This document shows positions 47,570 through 59,380 of a stretch of 64,000 nt of DNA, piece after piece. The first letter of the stretch is position 1, and the number at the start of each line of letters is the position of its first letter. Below the pieces are notes generated by a model. It ran no database searches. It was given only the letters and a program-made list of their open reading frames with translations, and was not told the DNA's origin. The translations under genes and the position numbers were made by a program. This DNA comes from Mytilus galloprovincialis (taxonomy: Eukaryota; Mollusca; Bivalvia; Mytilida; Mytilidae): assembly GCF_965363235.1 (NCBI RefSeq), contig NC_134846.1, forward strand, positions 30,328,218 through 30,392,217, written 5' to 3'.

Positions 47570-48584
47570 GTAGGCGGATTATTAGAACTGTTGACAATTA
47601 ACTTTACTTCCATTTAAAAAAAATAACAGGGGTTAATTTGTTTGTATTCTATTTAGCCACATTAGGAGAAGGTTGAAAAAAAAACTCAAAATATCGTCAT
47701 TGAGTGACAATAAATTCTTAATGGGATTAAATTACGACCGTGGTCATTATTTGCAGATCTTGGTGATCATCGTGAGTGTTCTGTTTATTATTTATAGTGT
47801 TCACAAAGTCTAACATAGATACAAAGTTCCATAAGGTCTAGAATTTACATGAAGAATCGTGATGATTCAGTCCGTGTACTCATTTGTAAATGTAATAGAT
47901 TTGCTGGATGTTTTTTGTTTTTTTACGGTTCACTGTTTTTACATTATTGTTTTCCAAAAATCACAAAATGAGTCAAAAAAAAGATGTCAAAAGGTGACAG
48001 AAAATGTCAGCCTTGAGACTTACTTATAGATTGTTAACTTCTGGGGTTTTTTTTGAATGTTTGAAACTTTCACCTGTGTATTTCAGTTTGAATTATCATA
48101 ACCAAAAAGCTTTGTTTGAAGAGCAAAAACTATAATGTATTTTTTGCATGTTTAATGTTGACCGTTTCCCTCTGTATCTACTATATTTTTACCCGAAATC
48201 GCAAAAGTGGGAAAAAGGAGTCGACGATCATTCCAATGAAACTTATTCGTCTAAAAATATTGAAGTGATAAATCATTCTTTTACTCGTGTCAAGCATTAG
48301 GTTTTGGATAAAATGAGATATGAAATATAGTTTGATGAGGCAGAAAAAAACCAACGACAAAGAGAAATCAAGTAACAAGAGTCCACATTTAGACTTTTAC
48401 ATGTTATAAAACCAAAGACAAAGGGAAATCAAGTTACTAGAGTCAACATTCAGACTTATACATGTTATAATAGATTGATTCCTCAAAATCAAGCTCGAAA
48501 TCGCTCAATGACTGAAAATAAATGAGTTCATTTACCATCACTTGCCTTCGTACTTTATTTGACCTTTTTAACACTTTTCGATTC
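47570..48584. other. Intergenic stretch between TLR and hammerhead repeat
   Basis: No gene is seen. A short duplication (acaaagagaaatcaagtaac at about 48355 and acaaagggaaatcaagttac at about 48418) is visible. The minus-strand frame at 48181-48378 is not recognised. Confidence 0.4.
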
Positions 48585-48735
48585 GAGCGTCACTGATGAG
48601 TCTTTTGTAGACGAAACGCACGTCTGGCCTAAATATGAAATTTCTATCCTGGTATCTATGATGAGTTTATAGTAGACAAATCGCGAGTATGGCGTTAGTA
48701 TAAAATTTCAATCCTGGTATCTATAATGAGTTTAT
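48585..48735 (+). ncRNA. Hammerhead ribozyme, core intact, dimeric repeat (copy B)
   Basis: Monomer 1 (48585-48630): stem I strand gagcgtca; core CTGATGA at 48592-48598; stem II gtct-tttgt-agac; GAAA; short stem III with cgc/acg (one mismatched pair); cleavage triplet GTC; returning stem I strand tggcct. All invariant core bases of a type I hammerhead are present, and stem I pairs over about four bases including one G-U. Monomer 2 begins 65 bases on (gatgagtttatagtagacaaatcgcg ... tggcg, to about 48735) and is degenerate. The repeated linker is tttc(t/a)atcctggtatctat. Activity is predicted from the core only; the weak stem I and III could need a dimer. Confidence 0.8.
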
Positions 48736-48832
48736 TTTTTGCCAGCAAACATATGATGACAGGCACAAGAACATTGTGTGTAAATATTAGTAGTTAAAAG
48801 GAACTATAGTACAGGAAAAGCGTGTTACTTTA

Positions 48833-49295
48833 GGTGTAATACCACCAAATCATGGTACGTCACATCAGGTTGTATACGAAAGTAGGTCTAAAAAAATATT
48901 CCCTTGAATTTGACAGTTGTAGGTAATTAATCCTACATTTTATTGCAGTAAAAACATATCTGTGTCATAAACATATGTCTTGGGTATTTCAAAACACCAT
49001 TATTTTTTATTTGGGATTTCTATAGAAAATTTTGTAATCTTGAGGTTACATGGTGACTAAACCTTGTACACAGATACAATAAGGGGAGACATTTGATTGG
49101 TTAACTTCCAATGATGGTTATTTTCTTATATGCAATGAAATGTTATGTGAATTTTTTTCTGTAGTACTGGACAGCATAAAACTTTACTCACGCAAAGTAT
49201 TTCTTTATTTGAAACAAAGATAAATTCTGCACATTGTTTTGAAAAGTGCAAATTTAACAAGACTAATAGGGGAAAATCAATGGTGGTATTGCACC
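48833..49295. mobile_element. DNA element with GGTGTAATACCACCA ends and TA duplication
   Basis: The left end ggtgtaataccaccaaatca (48833) and the right end tggtggtattgcacc (to 49295) form an inverted repeat with one mismatch in the first 15 bases. TA lies on both sides (48831-48832, 49296-49297), as for Tc1/mariner-like insertions. The 463-bp interior has no transposase and is non-autonomous. The 80-residue minus frame inside (49126-49368) runs over the border and is not a gene. Confidence 0.8.
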
Positions 49296-49409
49296 TATAT
49301 AGTTTAATGTAATACCATACAAAAAACAAGTGTGAACAAAACAAAATAAAAATATAAAAAAAAAACAATTACGAATTCACTAAGTTACTAAAAACTGTTT
49401 TAAGTATTT

Positions 49410-49640
49410 CAACTTATGATATCATCGGACACCACATCTTAACACTGATGACCTAATTCAGAAATTAAGTCATACATAATTGTTAAACAATAAGAGCTGT
49501 TTTTTGTGAGGTAAATAAGGGGTTTAATTGACTTTTGCAAAACTTATATTTCAAAAATCCAAATACCGAAGTGAAAATCAGTTTTACCAAAGTCACTTAA
49601 ATTACAGAAGAACGTAATTGCTGTATTTTGTATGCTCAGA
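49410..49640 (+). repeat. Direct duplication, partner of 40578-40765
   Basis: See the entry at 40578. This copy has extra sequence (gagctgttttttgtgaggta) that the other lacks. Confidence 0.6.
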
Positions 49641-51410
49641 GAAAATGTTGCATTACGGCTGTGTGAATAATATTGATTTTGCAAATGTTCTAAAAATCAA
49701 TTTTACTGGACGGAGAATACTGTATTCATTTTGCATTTGCATGTGCCGTCAATGAATAAATACAACCTATTAGTAAATGAATATTTACCTGAATGTACGA
49801 AGTAACCTTTATGTCTGGGCCTGGTTTTATTAAAACTAACGACTTTATTTTTACCAATACAAAAAATATATAACAGATATCAACCAAAAACCATCACTTT
49901 ATTACAGGCTTGGGCCAGATAAATACAAAATTACAGACTTTGGCCAGATGAATACAAAATGTACATGTTTTGAAGCTAGGAAAACTGCCTCTTAAATGAG
50001 ACAGTGATGTTACGTCTCGACAAAAGGGCAAAACCATAAAATTCATTTGCTAATGACTAATGGTTGATTTGGGTATTTTTCGCCATCTTTTATTATGAAA
50101 TAGCCAAACACAATCGGTCTAAATCATTGATTTAACAGGCACAATTTGCGAAAAAATGTAATTATCAGTTTATGTCATTTTATTGAAGAAAATATATATT
50201 CTATTATACTTTTTCGCCTGTTTTTCAATTACAAAACATTGTTTGTTTGTTTTCTTTTTTTCACTTTGATATATAAGTGGAGATAATGTTACTTTTATTA
50301 TATTAAAAAAAAATCTGTTACACAATATAAGAGCTATCTTCTATTAATTTTATAAATCATATCGTTTTAAAAGTTATGTATTTATAAATGTTATAATCAA
50401 CACGTGTATTTGTTTTGACATTTGCTATATGACTATATATAAGTTCAGGTCAGTATTTGAACGAGCTTAAGGGTTATGTACCCTTGTGTTGTTTCGATGC
50501 TAAACATATGGACATTTTATAGAAAATCCACAGACTTTATCCTTGCACTATCATATTTGGCAATTTGATGACTGATATATATAGGATTATTGCATGCAGT
50601 GCTAGCATTGATTTCCTTAAAATAAGTTTATTAATGTGGTTATTGGTTAAAACAAATAGAAATATGGACCAAATCAAGTACACCTTTTAGTTTGTTCTCG
50701 ACTTCAGTGACTCAGCACGAGGTATTTTGGAATTTACAGGTTGGTTAGAACTTTTTGTAAACAATAAGCACTAGCACATCACAAAAAAACAAGTGAGTAA
50801 TGTATGTTTCAAAAATCTCTGTATTAAAGGCTGTGGATTTTCTTTAAAAATCTTGGATTATTTGCCACAAAGTACTCTTTTTTTTATCAAATGCAATGAA
50901 ACTGTAAATAATAATGCTTTACATAAAGTTTCCCCTTTGTATATGTACAAAATGGCCTAGCTCTATTATTCATTATATCTGTGGTTTTGATACTATTGAT
51001 GTTTTAAAAGTTCGCACAAAAATGGCTACAGAGGCCGCCAGGGGTCATAAACCTTTACTAAGCTGGAAGAATTGTAAAGGTGAATCTATGTTTGATGTTT
51101 TTAGGTACGACGTCATAAACAGTCTTACCAACGCATGACCCTGTTCAATGAAAATATATAATTAAACATTATGTGCATTGAGAGAATATTTTACAATATC
51201 TGCATTATAAAATTAGTCTAATTATTTGAAAATGATGAAAATGAATGTGCTCATTTAAAAATCTATTAAGCGTTCAAACATTTAAAATGAATATTGTTTG
51301 TGTTTGGTTATTTCCTTGTTTGCATAAATCAATATCCCTACATATCAATTCTATTGAATTATGTTTTTATAAGCAGGTATCAAATCACTATGCGTTAACA
51401 AATTTTAACC
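49641..51410. other. Intergenic stretch between the TLR pair
   Basis: No recognised gene. The frame at 50914-51138 ends VRTKMATEAARGHKPLLSWK, then GESMFDVFRYDVINSLTNA. This has normal-looking composition, but no known domain and no support beyond being open. Confidence 0.4.
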
Positions 51411-53300
51411 TCATAACACAGAAACTGGAGGTTGTCCAATAGATTTTCGGAGACCTTCTACAACAGCTTTCCAAAACAAATCTTCTCCAATTCCTTTCTT
51501 GAAACGAATATATACTATCCAGCAAAGTGCGTAACGGACTCGTCATATTTTTCGAGTTGATATTTTCTAGCATGATTAACACAAGCGCATCTCGTCCTTG
51601 TCGACGTCTTCTTTCCTGAACGATGTCGATTTCCCATTGACACCATTCACTTTTAGCCAACGCATTTGACATAATTACAACAACTTTCCATGATTTCTTT
51701 AAACAATTGTCTACATTAGCACTAATAGTGGCGCCGGCAACGAAGTCTCTGTGGTGAATGCAAAACTTAAGTCCTTCTTTATTTTCAAGTCTTTTAACGA
51801 ATTCATTATGAACCCAGATTCTATTTACATCGCAATAAGCAACAAAAGCATGGTACTGATAATCCTCATTATTTTCAATTGGGAGATAGCCATATCGTTT
51901 GTGGTGTTTCACTCTTAGAAGGTATACATAAACTGCCAATTTAAAAACCACATTAGTTCGCAAGTACAGGAAAACGGATTTCTTGCTAAATTTATCCTTT
52001 TCAAGTTTTTCCGTAAATGTGTAGGAAACGATGTTTCGTCAATAATGCTTATTAAGTTTTTACTTAAATCCAAATATTTCAAAGATGTGATATTGCTAAA
52101 AACTTTTGAACCATCCCAATTGCGTATAATATTCTTCTTTAAAATAAGCGTATTTAAGTATTGCATGTTTGTAAAGGTGTACTCAGGCAAATTGGAAAGT
52201 CGTGTTGCCTCTAAGTTTAATGTCTTCAACTTTGTTAATCGATATATCAAGGTTGTCAAAGAAGTCGAATTTATGTAATTCTCTGCCAAATCTAAGCTTT
52301 CTAAATTTTGACAAGATGAAAATATTTTACTTAGATGACGTTTCGAAAGTCTGTTGAAATTAAAATGACAATCTCGCAATGATAATCTTTTCAAGGACGA
52401 AATATTAAAAGCTCCTTCTTCTATTGCCACCAAAGGTCGCCCTGCAGCAATTAAGTCGAGTTTCTTCAAATGTTTTAAGTCTGTAAAAGTATTTAAGTGA
52501 ATAACCCTGACCAAATTTCTATCAATGATCAGACTTTCAAGTTTAGACAGACATCGAAATTTCCCAAGATAAAAAATCTTATTATTGTTTAAGGTCAGAC
52601 TTAATAAGTTCGGAAATTCACTCTCATCTTCAAGCTCTGTACAAAACTTTGGAAGGTCAGTCAATTCATTATTTCCTAATAATAAATTCCTGAGGTTTAA
52701 CATCTTCCCAGGTATGATTTTTGTTATTTTATTCGATGTTACATCAAGATTGGTTAACGTTTTCAAATCTGAAAACCATGATAAGTTCAAAACTTTAATG
52801 TCATTGTTTTTGAGAATGATTTTACGAATCTTGTTTGCCTTTGAAAACTTGAACATATCGTCTGGAAGAATGGGCCACCCATTGTCTACAAGGGTGAGCT
52901 TTATTAGATTGTTAGATCGTTTGTAAATATCTATTAATGCGCTCCTTACTTCATGTACACTTAGTGAGAACTCTGATGCAAAAGTTAAAGCTTGAATATG
53001 AGTCAACTTTGCAAATGTGTCTTCTTTAATTTCAAAGATCCTATTACCTATAAAATGCACGCGACCTATACGTCTAGTATAAGTAAGATTCTCTATTAGT
53101 TCTTTCGAAAGTATTCCAATGCTACCATTTGTAAAAGTTACTCGTTCAATTATCTCTGGTAATCGGGGGATATATGTTAGTTCTTTGCCTGCGCAAATGG
53201 CTTTTTTGTTATCACACTTACACAGCGGTTTCGGACAAGGAAATGCAATATCGCCTACTACATAAATGATCAGAGTAAACAAGAAAGAAAATATTGACAT
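51411..53300 (-). pseudogene. Toll-like receptor paralogue, broken
   Basis: Start MSIFSFLFTLIIYVVG (signal peptide) at 53300. N-terminal cap CPKPLCKCDNKKAIC and leucine-rich repeats run to CTCELMWFLNW. Relative to the intact gene, about 217 bases are then missing, removing the rest of the C-terminal cap and the whole membrane segment and shifting frame. The TIR domain resumes in another frame at VYLLRVKHHKRYGYLPIE and has boxes YQYHAFVAYCD and HHRDFVAGATI. A 5-base deletion after LRTLLDS shifts frame again; the old frame continues KKGIGEDLFWKAVVEG to a TGA at 51411. As it stands, only a soluble LRR fragment could be made from the first frame. Inactivation looks recent because no other stops have accumulated. 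Confidence 0.9.
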
Positions 53301-53329
53301 GGTTCTGGTAACTGTGTGGTGGCAATGAC

Positions 53330-53345
53330 CTACAACTAAACAATA
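53330..53345 (-). promoter_or_regulatory. Candidate splice acceptor of the TLR paralogue
   Basis: On the minus strand, tttagttgtag precedes gtcattgcc, matching caattgtag|gtagttgct of the intact gene. The ATG follows about 30 bases later. Confidence 0.5.
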
Positions 53346-54499
53346 AATTATACATATAATGATGAAAATTTTCAATGCAAATCATATCTTATAATTCTCA
53401 TAAAGTATCTCCTGTCATGGTGCACCAGCAGCTAATGACATAAGAAGTTTGCTTTGTCAAATTGTGTATAGGAGTTTTAGTTAGTGGGCATGTGTTTTGT
53501 ATAACTCGAAATGACATGAGTATGTTAATTTGAGGATAATAATAAGTATCAAGTTTAATATTAAAATAAAAGGAATAAATAAATAATGGCATAAGAAAAC
53601 CAAAAGGTGTATACATTTATATGATATTGACTGATGTGTGATAGACTACTGACCTTGAGGGATTTTGAAGAGCTTGTTTACTTGAATGCTGTCCAGAAAT
53701 ACACCACTTTTTATAGTTGAATCTACTTTCTGATTTAATATGTGAACTTATGTCGATCCGAATAAAAAAAATATCCGACGAATAATATATTCAGTATTTT
53801 GACTATAAAGGAAATTATCGCATTATAAAACACTATCATGACCCTACATATTATCGGCTTGATAACTTTATTCACCTTCGTCGATATTGCAAAAAGTGTA
53901 ACTTGTCTCCTGTAAACAGTCCTTCTTCTAAAGAGCTGGAAGAATATCCATAAAACTTGCACCGTTTAAAAAATTGTAAGCCGCAGAGAATGCATTTTCA
54001 CATTCCAAAATGTGACAGCGGATTATATCTCCACAGTAGAATGAAATATGATTCTAAAAACGGCCTTGTCCATTTTTGTTAATTTTCGTAAAATAAAACA
54101 TTAACTTTCATGGTCATCTATATTGCAGATCCAGGGGGAGATGCTAAATGATTGACTCTTAAAAGTTTGCATGTAACAAGGAATAATTATAAAAATTAAG
54201 GAAACAAATAAATAAGTCATTGCATTTTCAAAACGTATTTGTGTGTATTTATTAACGATAACCGTTCTTTTTTTTATCAAAGTCAAATAATCATGTTTTC
54301 CCGAGATAACAAAAGCAAATGCCCTCACCAAAGATAAATTGATAATCATGTAGAATACAATTTGCCTCAAGGTAGAGTTTTGCGAGGTTTATCATGTACT
54401 ACTCTTTTCCAAAATCTGGTTTGTTATTTGGAAAATCTGGAGTTTATTGACGATCGTGGATAGTTTATGTAGAATTTACTCTTAACTAACTTACTCTTC
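53346..54499. other. Intergenic stretch upstream of the TLR paralogue
   Basis: No gene, promoter or repeat could be supported. Several minus-strand frames of 70-90 residues have no known motif. Confidence 0.4.
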
Positions 54500-54700
54500 C
54501 GGAGTACCTGAGATCAACCCCAGTGTTTTTGTGGGGTTATTGTTGCTTAGTCTTTAGTTTTCTTTGTTGTTTCTTGTGTTCTATTATTCGTCTGCTTGTC
54601 TTTTTTCTTTAATATTTATGGCGTTGTCAGTTTGTTTTTGATCTATGAGTATGAATGTCCCTCTTGTGTTCATCACTCTTTTACACATGGAGATTTACAG
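54500..54700 (+). repeat. Repeat tail T, plus strand
   Basis: The words gtacctgagatcaacccca, gtttttgtggggttattgtt and ggcgttgtcagtttgttttt match the minus-strand copy at 37780-37930 and, loosely, the tail of RT remnant 1 at 42530-42680. It is probably a retroelement 3' end. Confidence 0.6.
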
Positions 54701-54939
54701 CATGACATTTTGTGCAGACACCTGTCTAATTTTTTGCATGTTATTCTCTCTCGAAATACGGACACAGAAACCTTTTACATTAATGCAGATATGAGAGATA
54801 AAGCACAGAGAAAAACTAAATAATTCAGATTATTCTTTGTAGTCTTTTATTGTACTTTAGACGAATGACGTAAACAATGTCCATTTAGAAAGGAGGTCTT
54901 TGTAGTTATATATTTATGTACTAAAACAATATTGATGAA

Positions 54940-55195
54940 CATTCAATGGTTGTCGTTTGTAAATGTGTTACATATTTGTTTTTGTTCATTTTTTTGTACA
55001 TACATTAGACTGTTAGTTTTCTCTTTTGAATTGTTCAACATTGTCATTTCGAGGTTTTATAGCGAACTTTGCGGTATGGGCTTTGTTCATTGTTGAAGAC
55101 CATATGGTGACATATAGTTGTTTATTTCTGTGTCTTTTGGTCTCGTGTGGATAGTTGTATCATTGGCAATCATACCATATTTTCTTTTTTATATT
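54940..55195 (-). repeat. S1 repeat, minus-strand copy
   Basis: Plus-strand words as in the 25205-25500 copy: tgtacatacattagactgtt, gcggtatgggctttgttcat, tgttgaagaccatatggtga and attggcaatcataccatat. Confidence 0.75.
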
Positions 55196-55541
55196 GTTCA
55201 TGAAAAAAAGTTTTTTTTATCCAAATTAATAATCTATTTACATGAGTGAAATTGCATACACGTACATTGAAAATAATAGTTTAATGACAAATAGAAAATT
55301 AAATACTTAAAATAAATGTTACACAGCATGTTTCAAGTTGCTTTTTAAAATGGATATAGCGAAATTCGTTACGATTAATAAGAAGTCCGTCTACATATAC
55401 ATCTGCACATCAGTTTAACGTTTTACATTTATCATTTATTTCATAATGGTCTTATCTGGCTATAAAAGTTGTTACCAATTAACTTAACTAGCAAAACGAT
55501 TTCAACTTCTTACTGTTTTGGCTTTTTTCACTTTTTTATAA

Positions 55542-55588
55542 GAACGATACTTATGAGTCTTGCATAGTCGTCGCCGTCTTCTGACGTT
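55542..55588 (+). ncRNA. Hammerhead-like repeat, decayed copy
   Basis: The arrangement gaacgata-cttatga-gtcttgcatagtc-gtcgc-cgtcttctgacgtt follows the family, but the first core block is CUUAUGA and GAAA is replaced. Upstream words (aacttcttactgtttt, cttttttataagaacg) agree with the other copies. Non-functional. Confidence 0.55.
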
Positions 55589-58095
55589 AAAACTTAAATC
55601 CTAGTATACATGAATGTGATGATTTAACTCCGGTATTATAAAGTTAACTAAAGGTAATATTGCTCCTCAAAACAGATACAACTGTTTCATATAAATATAA
55701 TTATAATTAACCATATTCTTACTTTTAGCACGCCTGCCTGCAAACAAACTTTCTTTTTCAATTGTATCTAGTAATGTTGTATTATACTCTAATGAATTTA
55801 TCACGTACTATGTATGAAAAAAAATCAATAAGGACTTATTTCCTTAATAATCGCTAAAACAAAACTAAATAAAATATTCTGTACTGTCGTTCACAATGCA
55901 ATCATTTCCTTGTATAACATTGACAAACATGTGAGACAATTATTCAAACCTTTCCCATTTAATATAATCACTTAAGAATTCTTAAAGTGAATTCATATCT
56001 ATATTCACAATTTGAATGCTAGATATGATGATGAAAATGGGTGATAAATTAAATGCATATTGGGGTATAGAACAGAATATGAACCCTGCCTTGTACACAC
56101 TGTACCAGACCAAAATGGTGACCCGATATTGTGACGAAGTAATTCACAGAAAGACGTAACCCTATACAGAAACTTTACTTGACTACGGGCCATTCAGTCT
56201 GTGTTCTTTCTTCTAAAGACTGTGTGTTATTTTGCAGATAAAACAAACAAACAACAAATATAAATTTCAAGTCTTTGGATAAAACCGGCCGAAGATCGGT
56301 CTTACGACCCGCTGCGTTCTACAAAAAGACCAAAAATGTAAAATTATAGTAAAGAGCTATGTCATTATAAAACATATAAAAACTAAATACGGATGTATGT
56401 TGTTGTTCGGTCGATGTTTATCGGTGATTTATCTTATTGGTTTGCTTCATATTACTACTTTACAATTGCTCGATACCCCACTACCTAAAATACACAAACA
56501 TAAACACGCATACATATTCATAATCAAACAAATGGTTACAGTTACTGTTATAGTAATATACTTGTCACAAAATGTCGTTTTAGGCTCTGTTGTATTATTT
56601 GTTTGTTGATTCATTCATCCACTCACATTCCGGTACCTATCATATATTGTTCATATTTGATTTAATCAACAAGTATCCACTATTCAGGTTTATAATCATT
56701 GATTTTTTTACAAATAAATGCATATGATTATTCACTGGAATATGTCATTTTGAAATTTCAAAAGTTGTATTTGAACCATAGAAACCCCATCTTAATTGAA
56801 TATAAGAAAGTTGAAGTGCGTTGTCCATTTTATGGAAGAAGTTCAAATTAAACAATAAAAATTCAATAATGTGAGGAATGTTTGAATTTTTAAGATAAGA
56901 GATGGCAGGAAATAAAAATTGGGAATTTAAGTGATATAAAAACATTGCTCGTAATAACGTTATCACTGATGATGTATTTATTTAATTAAGTTTTATTATT
57001 GATTTGCAGTTAAAACAGTGCTATTTTCATTTATTTTACAAATAATCAATGATTGTGAGTTCGACGGTCAATTCGTTTTTTTTTATCAGAACAATCCTTA
57101 AGTTTAAACGCCTTCGCGATGGCATATACTATGATAGTCTGTACTCAATACCGCATCTCATTTCGAAAATACTTACTATCACCTTACAAACTCACATGTG
57201 ATTTCATAGTTTGCGGTTTTTAATATTGAATCACAAAGATACACGTTTTAACCGACACTGACATCACATGCATCCGGTGTCTTCAAATTACTTACGGCCT
57301 TTCCAATTTGAGAACTTTTTCGGCAAATTAAACAATTCTTATATGTAGGTAAAACAACCTGTATTTCTGAATTTGTAAGTGGAACGAGCATTGTGAATCG
57401 TCTTTGCACTGTAAATCAATTTATTGTTCCCCTTGGTCGAAATTCTAGAAATGAAACAAAAATGTTAATTTGAAAATGAATTAAAAACACAACGCACAAT
57501 TAGATGTACTCGATTTGATACATTACTTTACAACATGTGGAAATAGAAAGTGTATTGATGTCCCTATGTCTTAAAGGGTCACTAGCTGTCAAATTCATGT
57601 TCACCGATTTTAATCAAATTCTCATATTTGATATATAACAATGTAAAACATTTTTCCAAACTATTAAAAGTCTGAAATAAACAATTAACAGGGCACGGGC
57701 ATGCAAATACGTATCTTCGTTTCGTGTGTATTTTAGTTTAGACGCCATCTAATTAATTACCGAGTGACCTCTAAAGTCATCCGATGACCATATAAGCGAT
57801 GTAAACATAAATATAGATATAAATAGATTAAGCAAACTCGTGCTGTTGGATTTTTCTGGGTACATTTAATTTAATTTCATATTATAGATGAAAATTAAAC
57901 GTTTTTCGTCGTTTTTACCTGTATAAGAAATAATATTTGTGGATCGAATCAGTCATTCAAATGATTTACCTTTGTTTCACTTTCAATGTTGACATTCTTT
58001 TCCTCAAATAACTTTATACATACAATTCACGTATTATCCATCTCAAGCTAAGGGGTTAAACTGAAGTTCACAAGAATACGGATTCAATAAGTTAA
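55589..58095. other. AT-rich stretch, no gene supported
   Basis: Frames up to 75 residues have no recognised domain. On the minus strand at about 57388-57220 a 57-residue frame (MLVPLTNSEIQVVL, TYKNCLICRKSSQIGK) has normal composition and a CxxC pair. It cannot be assigned and may be chance. Confidence 0.35.
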
Positions 58096-58119
58096 ATTAT
58101 TCACTTGCAAGTGAATAAT
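58096..58119. repeat. Perfect 24-base palindrome
   Basis: attattcacttg is followed directly by caagtgaataat, with no loop. It may be a relic of a foldback element or a coincidence of AT-rich sequence. Confidence 0.6.
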
Positions 58120-59380
58120 TCATTATTAATGTTTTTTTAGCTTATTATGACAAAATTAAACCATACTGGCTGCTCAAAGCGAATAATAATTTCACTATTT
58201 GCATTTCATTAATGATTGAGCAAAACAAATAATATATTAGATTTTTTATATATCTCGTAGCTTTGAATTCATGTTTAATTATTTTGTACAATCCATGTTA
58301 TAAACTGTCGATATAGCATAATCGGTAAATTGAAAGCTATTTACAGCAGAATTAGGATTATTTCTTTGAAAATAAATTAAGTGTTTGTGTTATCCAGAGA
58401 TTTTATGCCAAGACCATTTTTGTCACAACGTAGTTTTAGGCAAAAAACTTCATATACGACAGTTCGGAAGTCCAGTGACGATTTGAAATAAAATATTTTA
58501 CAAAATTGCCAATCTTTATTGTTCATAAAGTTTGCTTCAAAAATGATGTTTGTAAACTTAAAAATCGTTGTATAATGACTTTGTGAATCAAATACTTGTA
58601 CATTTCTTTATTTGTGTGAAAAAAGTTTTGTGGAATTTAGGAATGTCAAAGTTTTCATTTTACTGCCATTTACAAAAATATACAAGACACACACGACATT
58701 TTGGAAGCATCCATGTCGACCAAATTTTCGAATCCTGTTTGTGAGATGTTTTGTTTGTTGAAAAATTAGTAATTTACTACTCCTTTTTGGAAACCAAGCA
58801 GCGAATTAATACATATGTTTATTACATATCGATTGAACGAATAAGAAACTCGAATTATTTCAATTTAACATTTTTAAATTTCAGTTTTGTAACGGTTTTT
58901 TTTTAAGACTTGAAATACATTTATTAAATATCACCTGAATATAATTTACCTTGTATAACCCAGGGAAGTAAACACAAAGGGCCCTGTGTTTACATTTATC
59001 CATCGTCCAGGGTAAACGGTGGACTCTATTATAAAAAAATCTGTTTTATTTTTTTTTTTGCATATATAAGTTATACATTCATATTAATTTTACAGACATA
59101 GTTTGCGTATAAAGATTTATAACATTCTACAGTAAATAAAATATACCAAAAGTCCTCAAAAGACACACTACAATTTACACAATAATTTACCTTTACTTGT
59201 TATAATTGACATTTAATTTTTTGTACTTTTAACACCTGGATTACATTGTAATGTGTCGGTCAATGATTTTATAGGTCACATGCTCGACAGTGTAAATGCG
59301 TGTATTCTATATTTCTATTGTTGCATGTATAATGTTCTAAAAAGGAAAAGAAAGTAAGTACAAAATTGATAAGTCACTTG
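58120..59380. other. AT-rich stretch, no gene supported
   Basis: Nothing coding. A near-palindrome (gtaaacacaaagggccctgt, then gtttac) lies at about 58968-58997. Confidence 0.4.

Noticed and set aside
51411..51963. Separate TIR-only gene next to an LRR-only gene
   Set aside because: Alignment with the intact TLR shows that the two frames are one gene split by a deletion; no independent start or promoter is visible for the TIR part.
52585..52926. 113-residue plus-strand frame
   Set aside because: Antisense shadow of the leucine-rich repeats of the TLR pseudogene.
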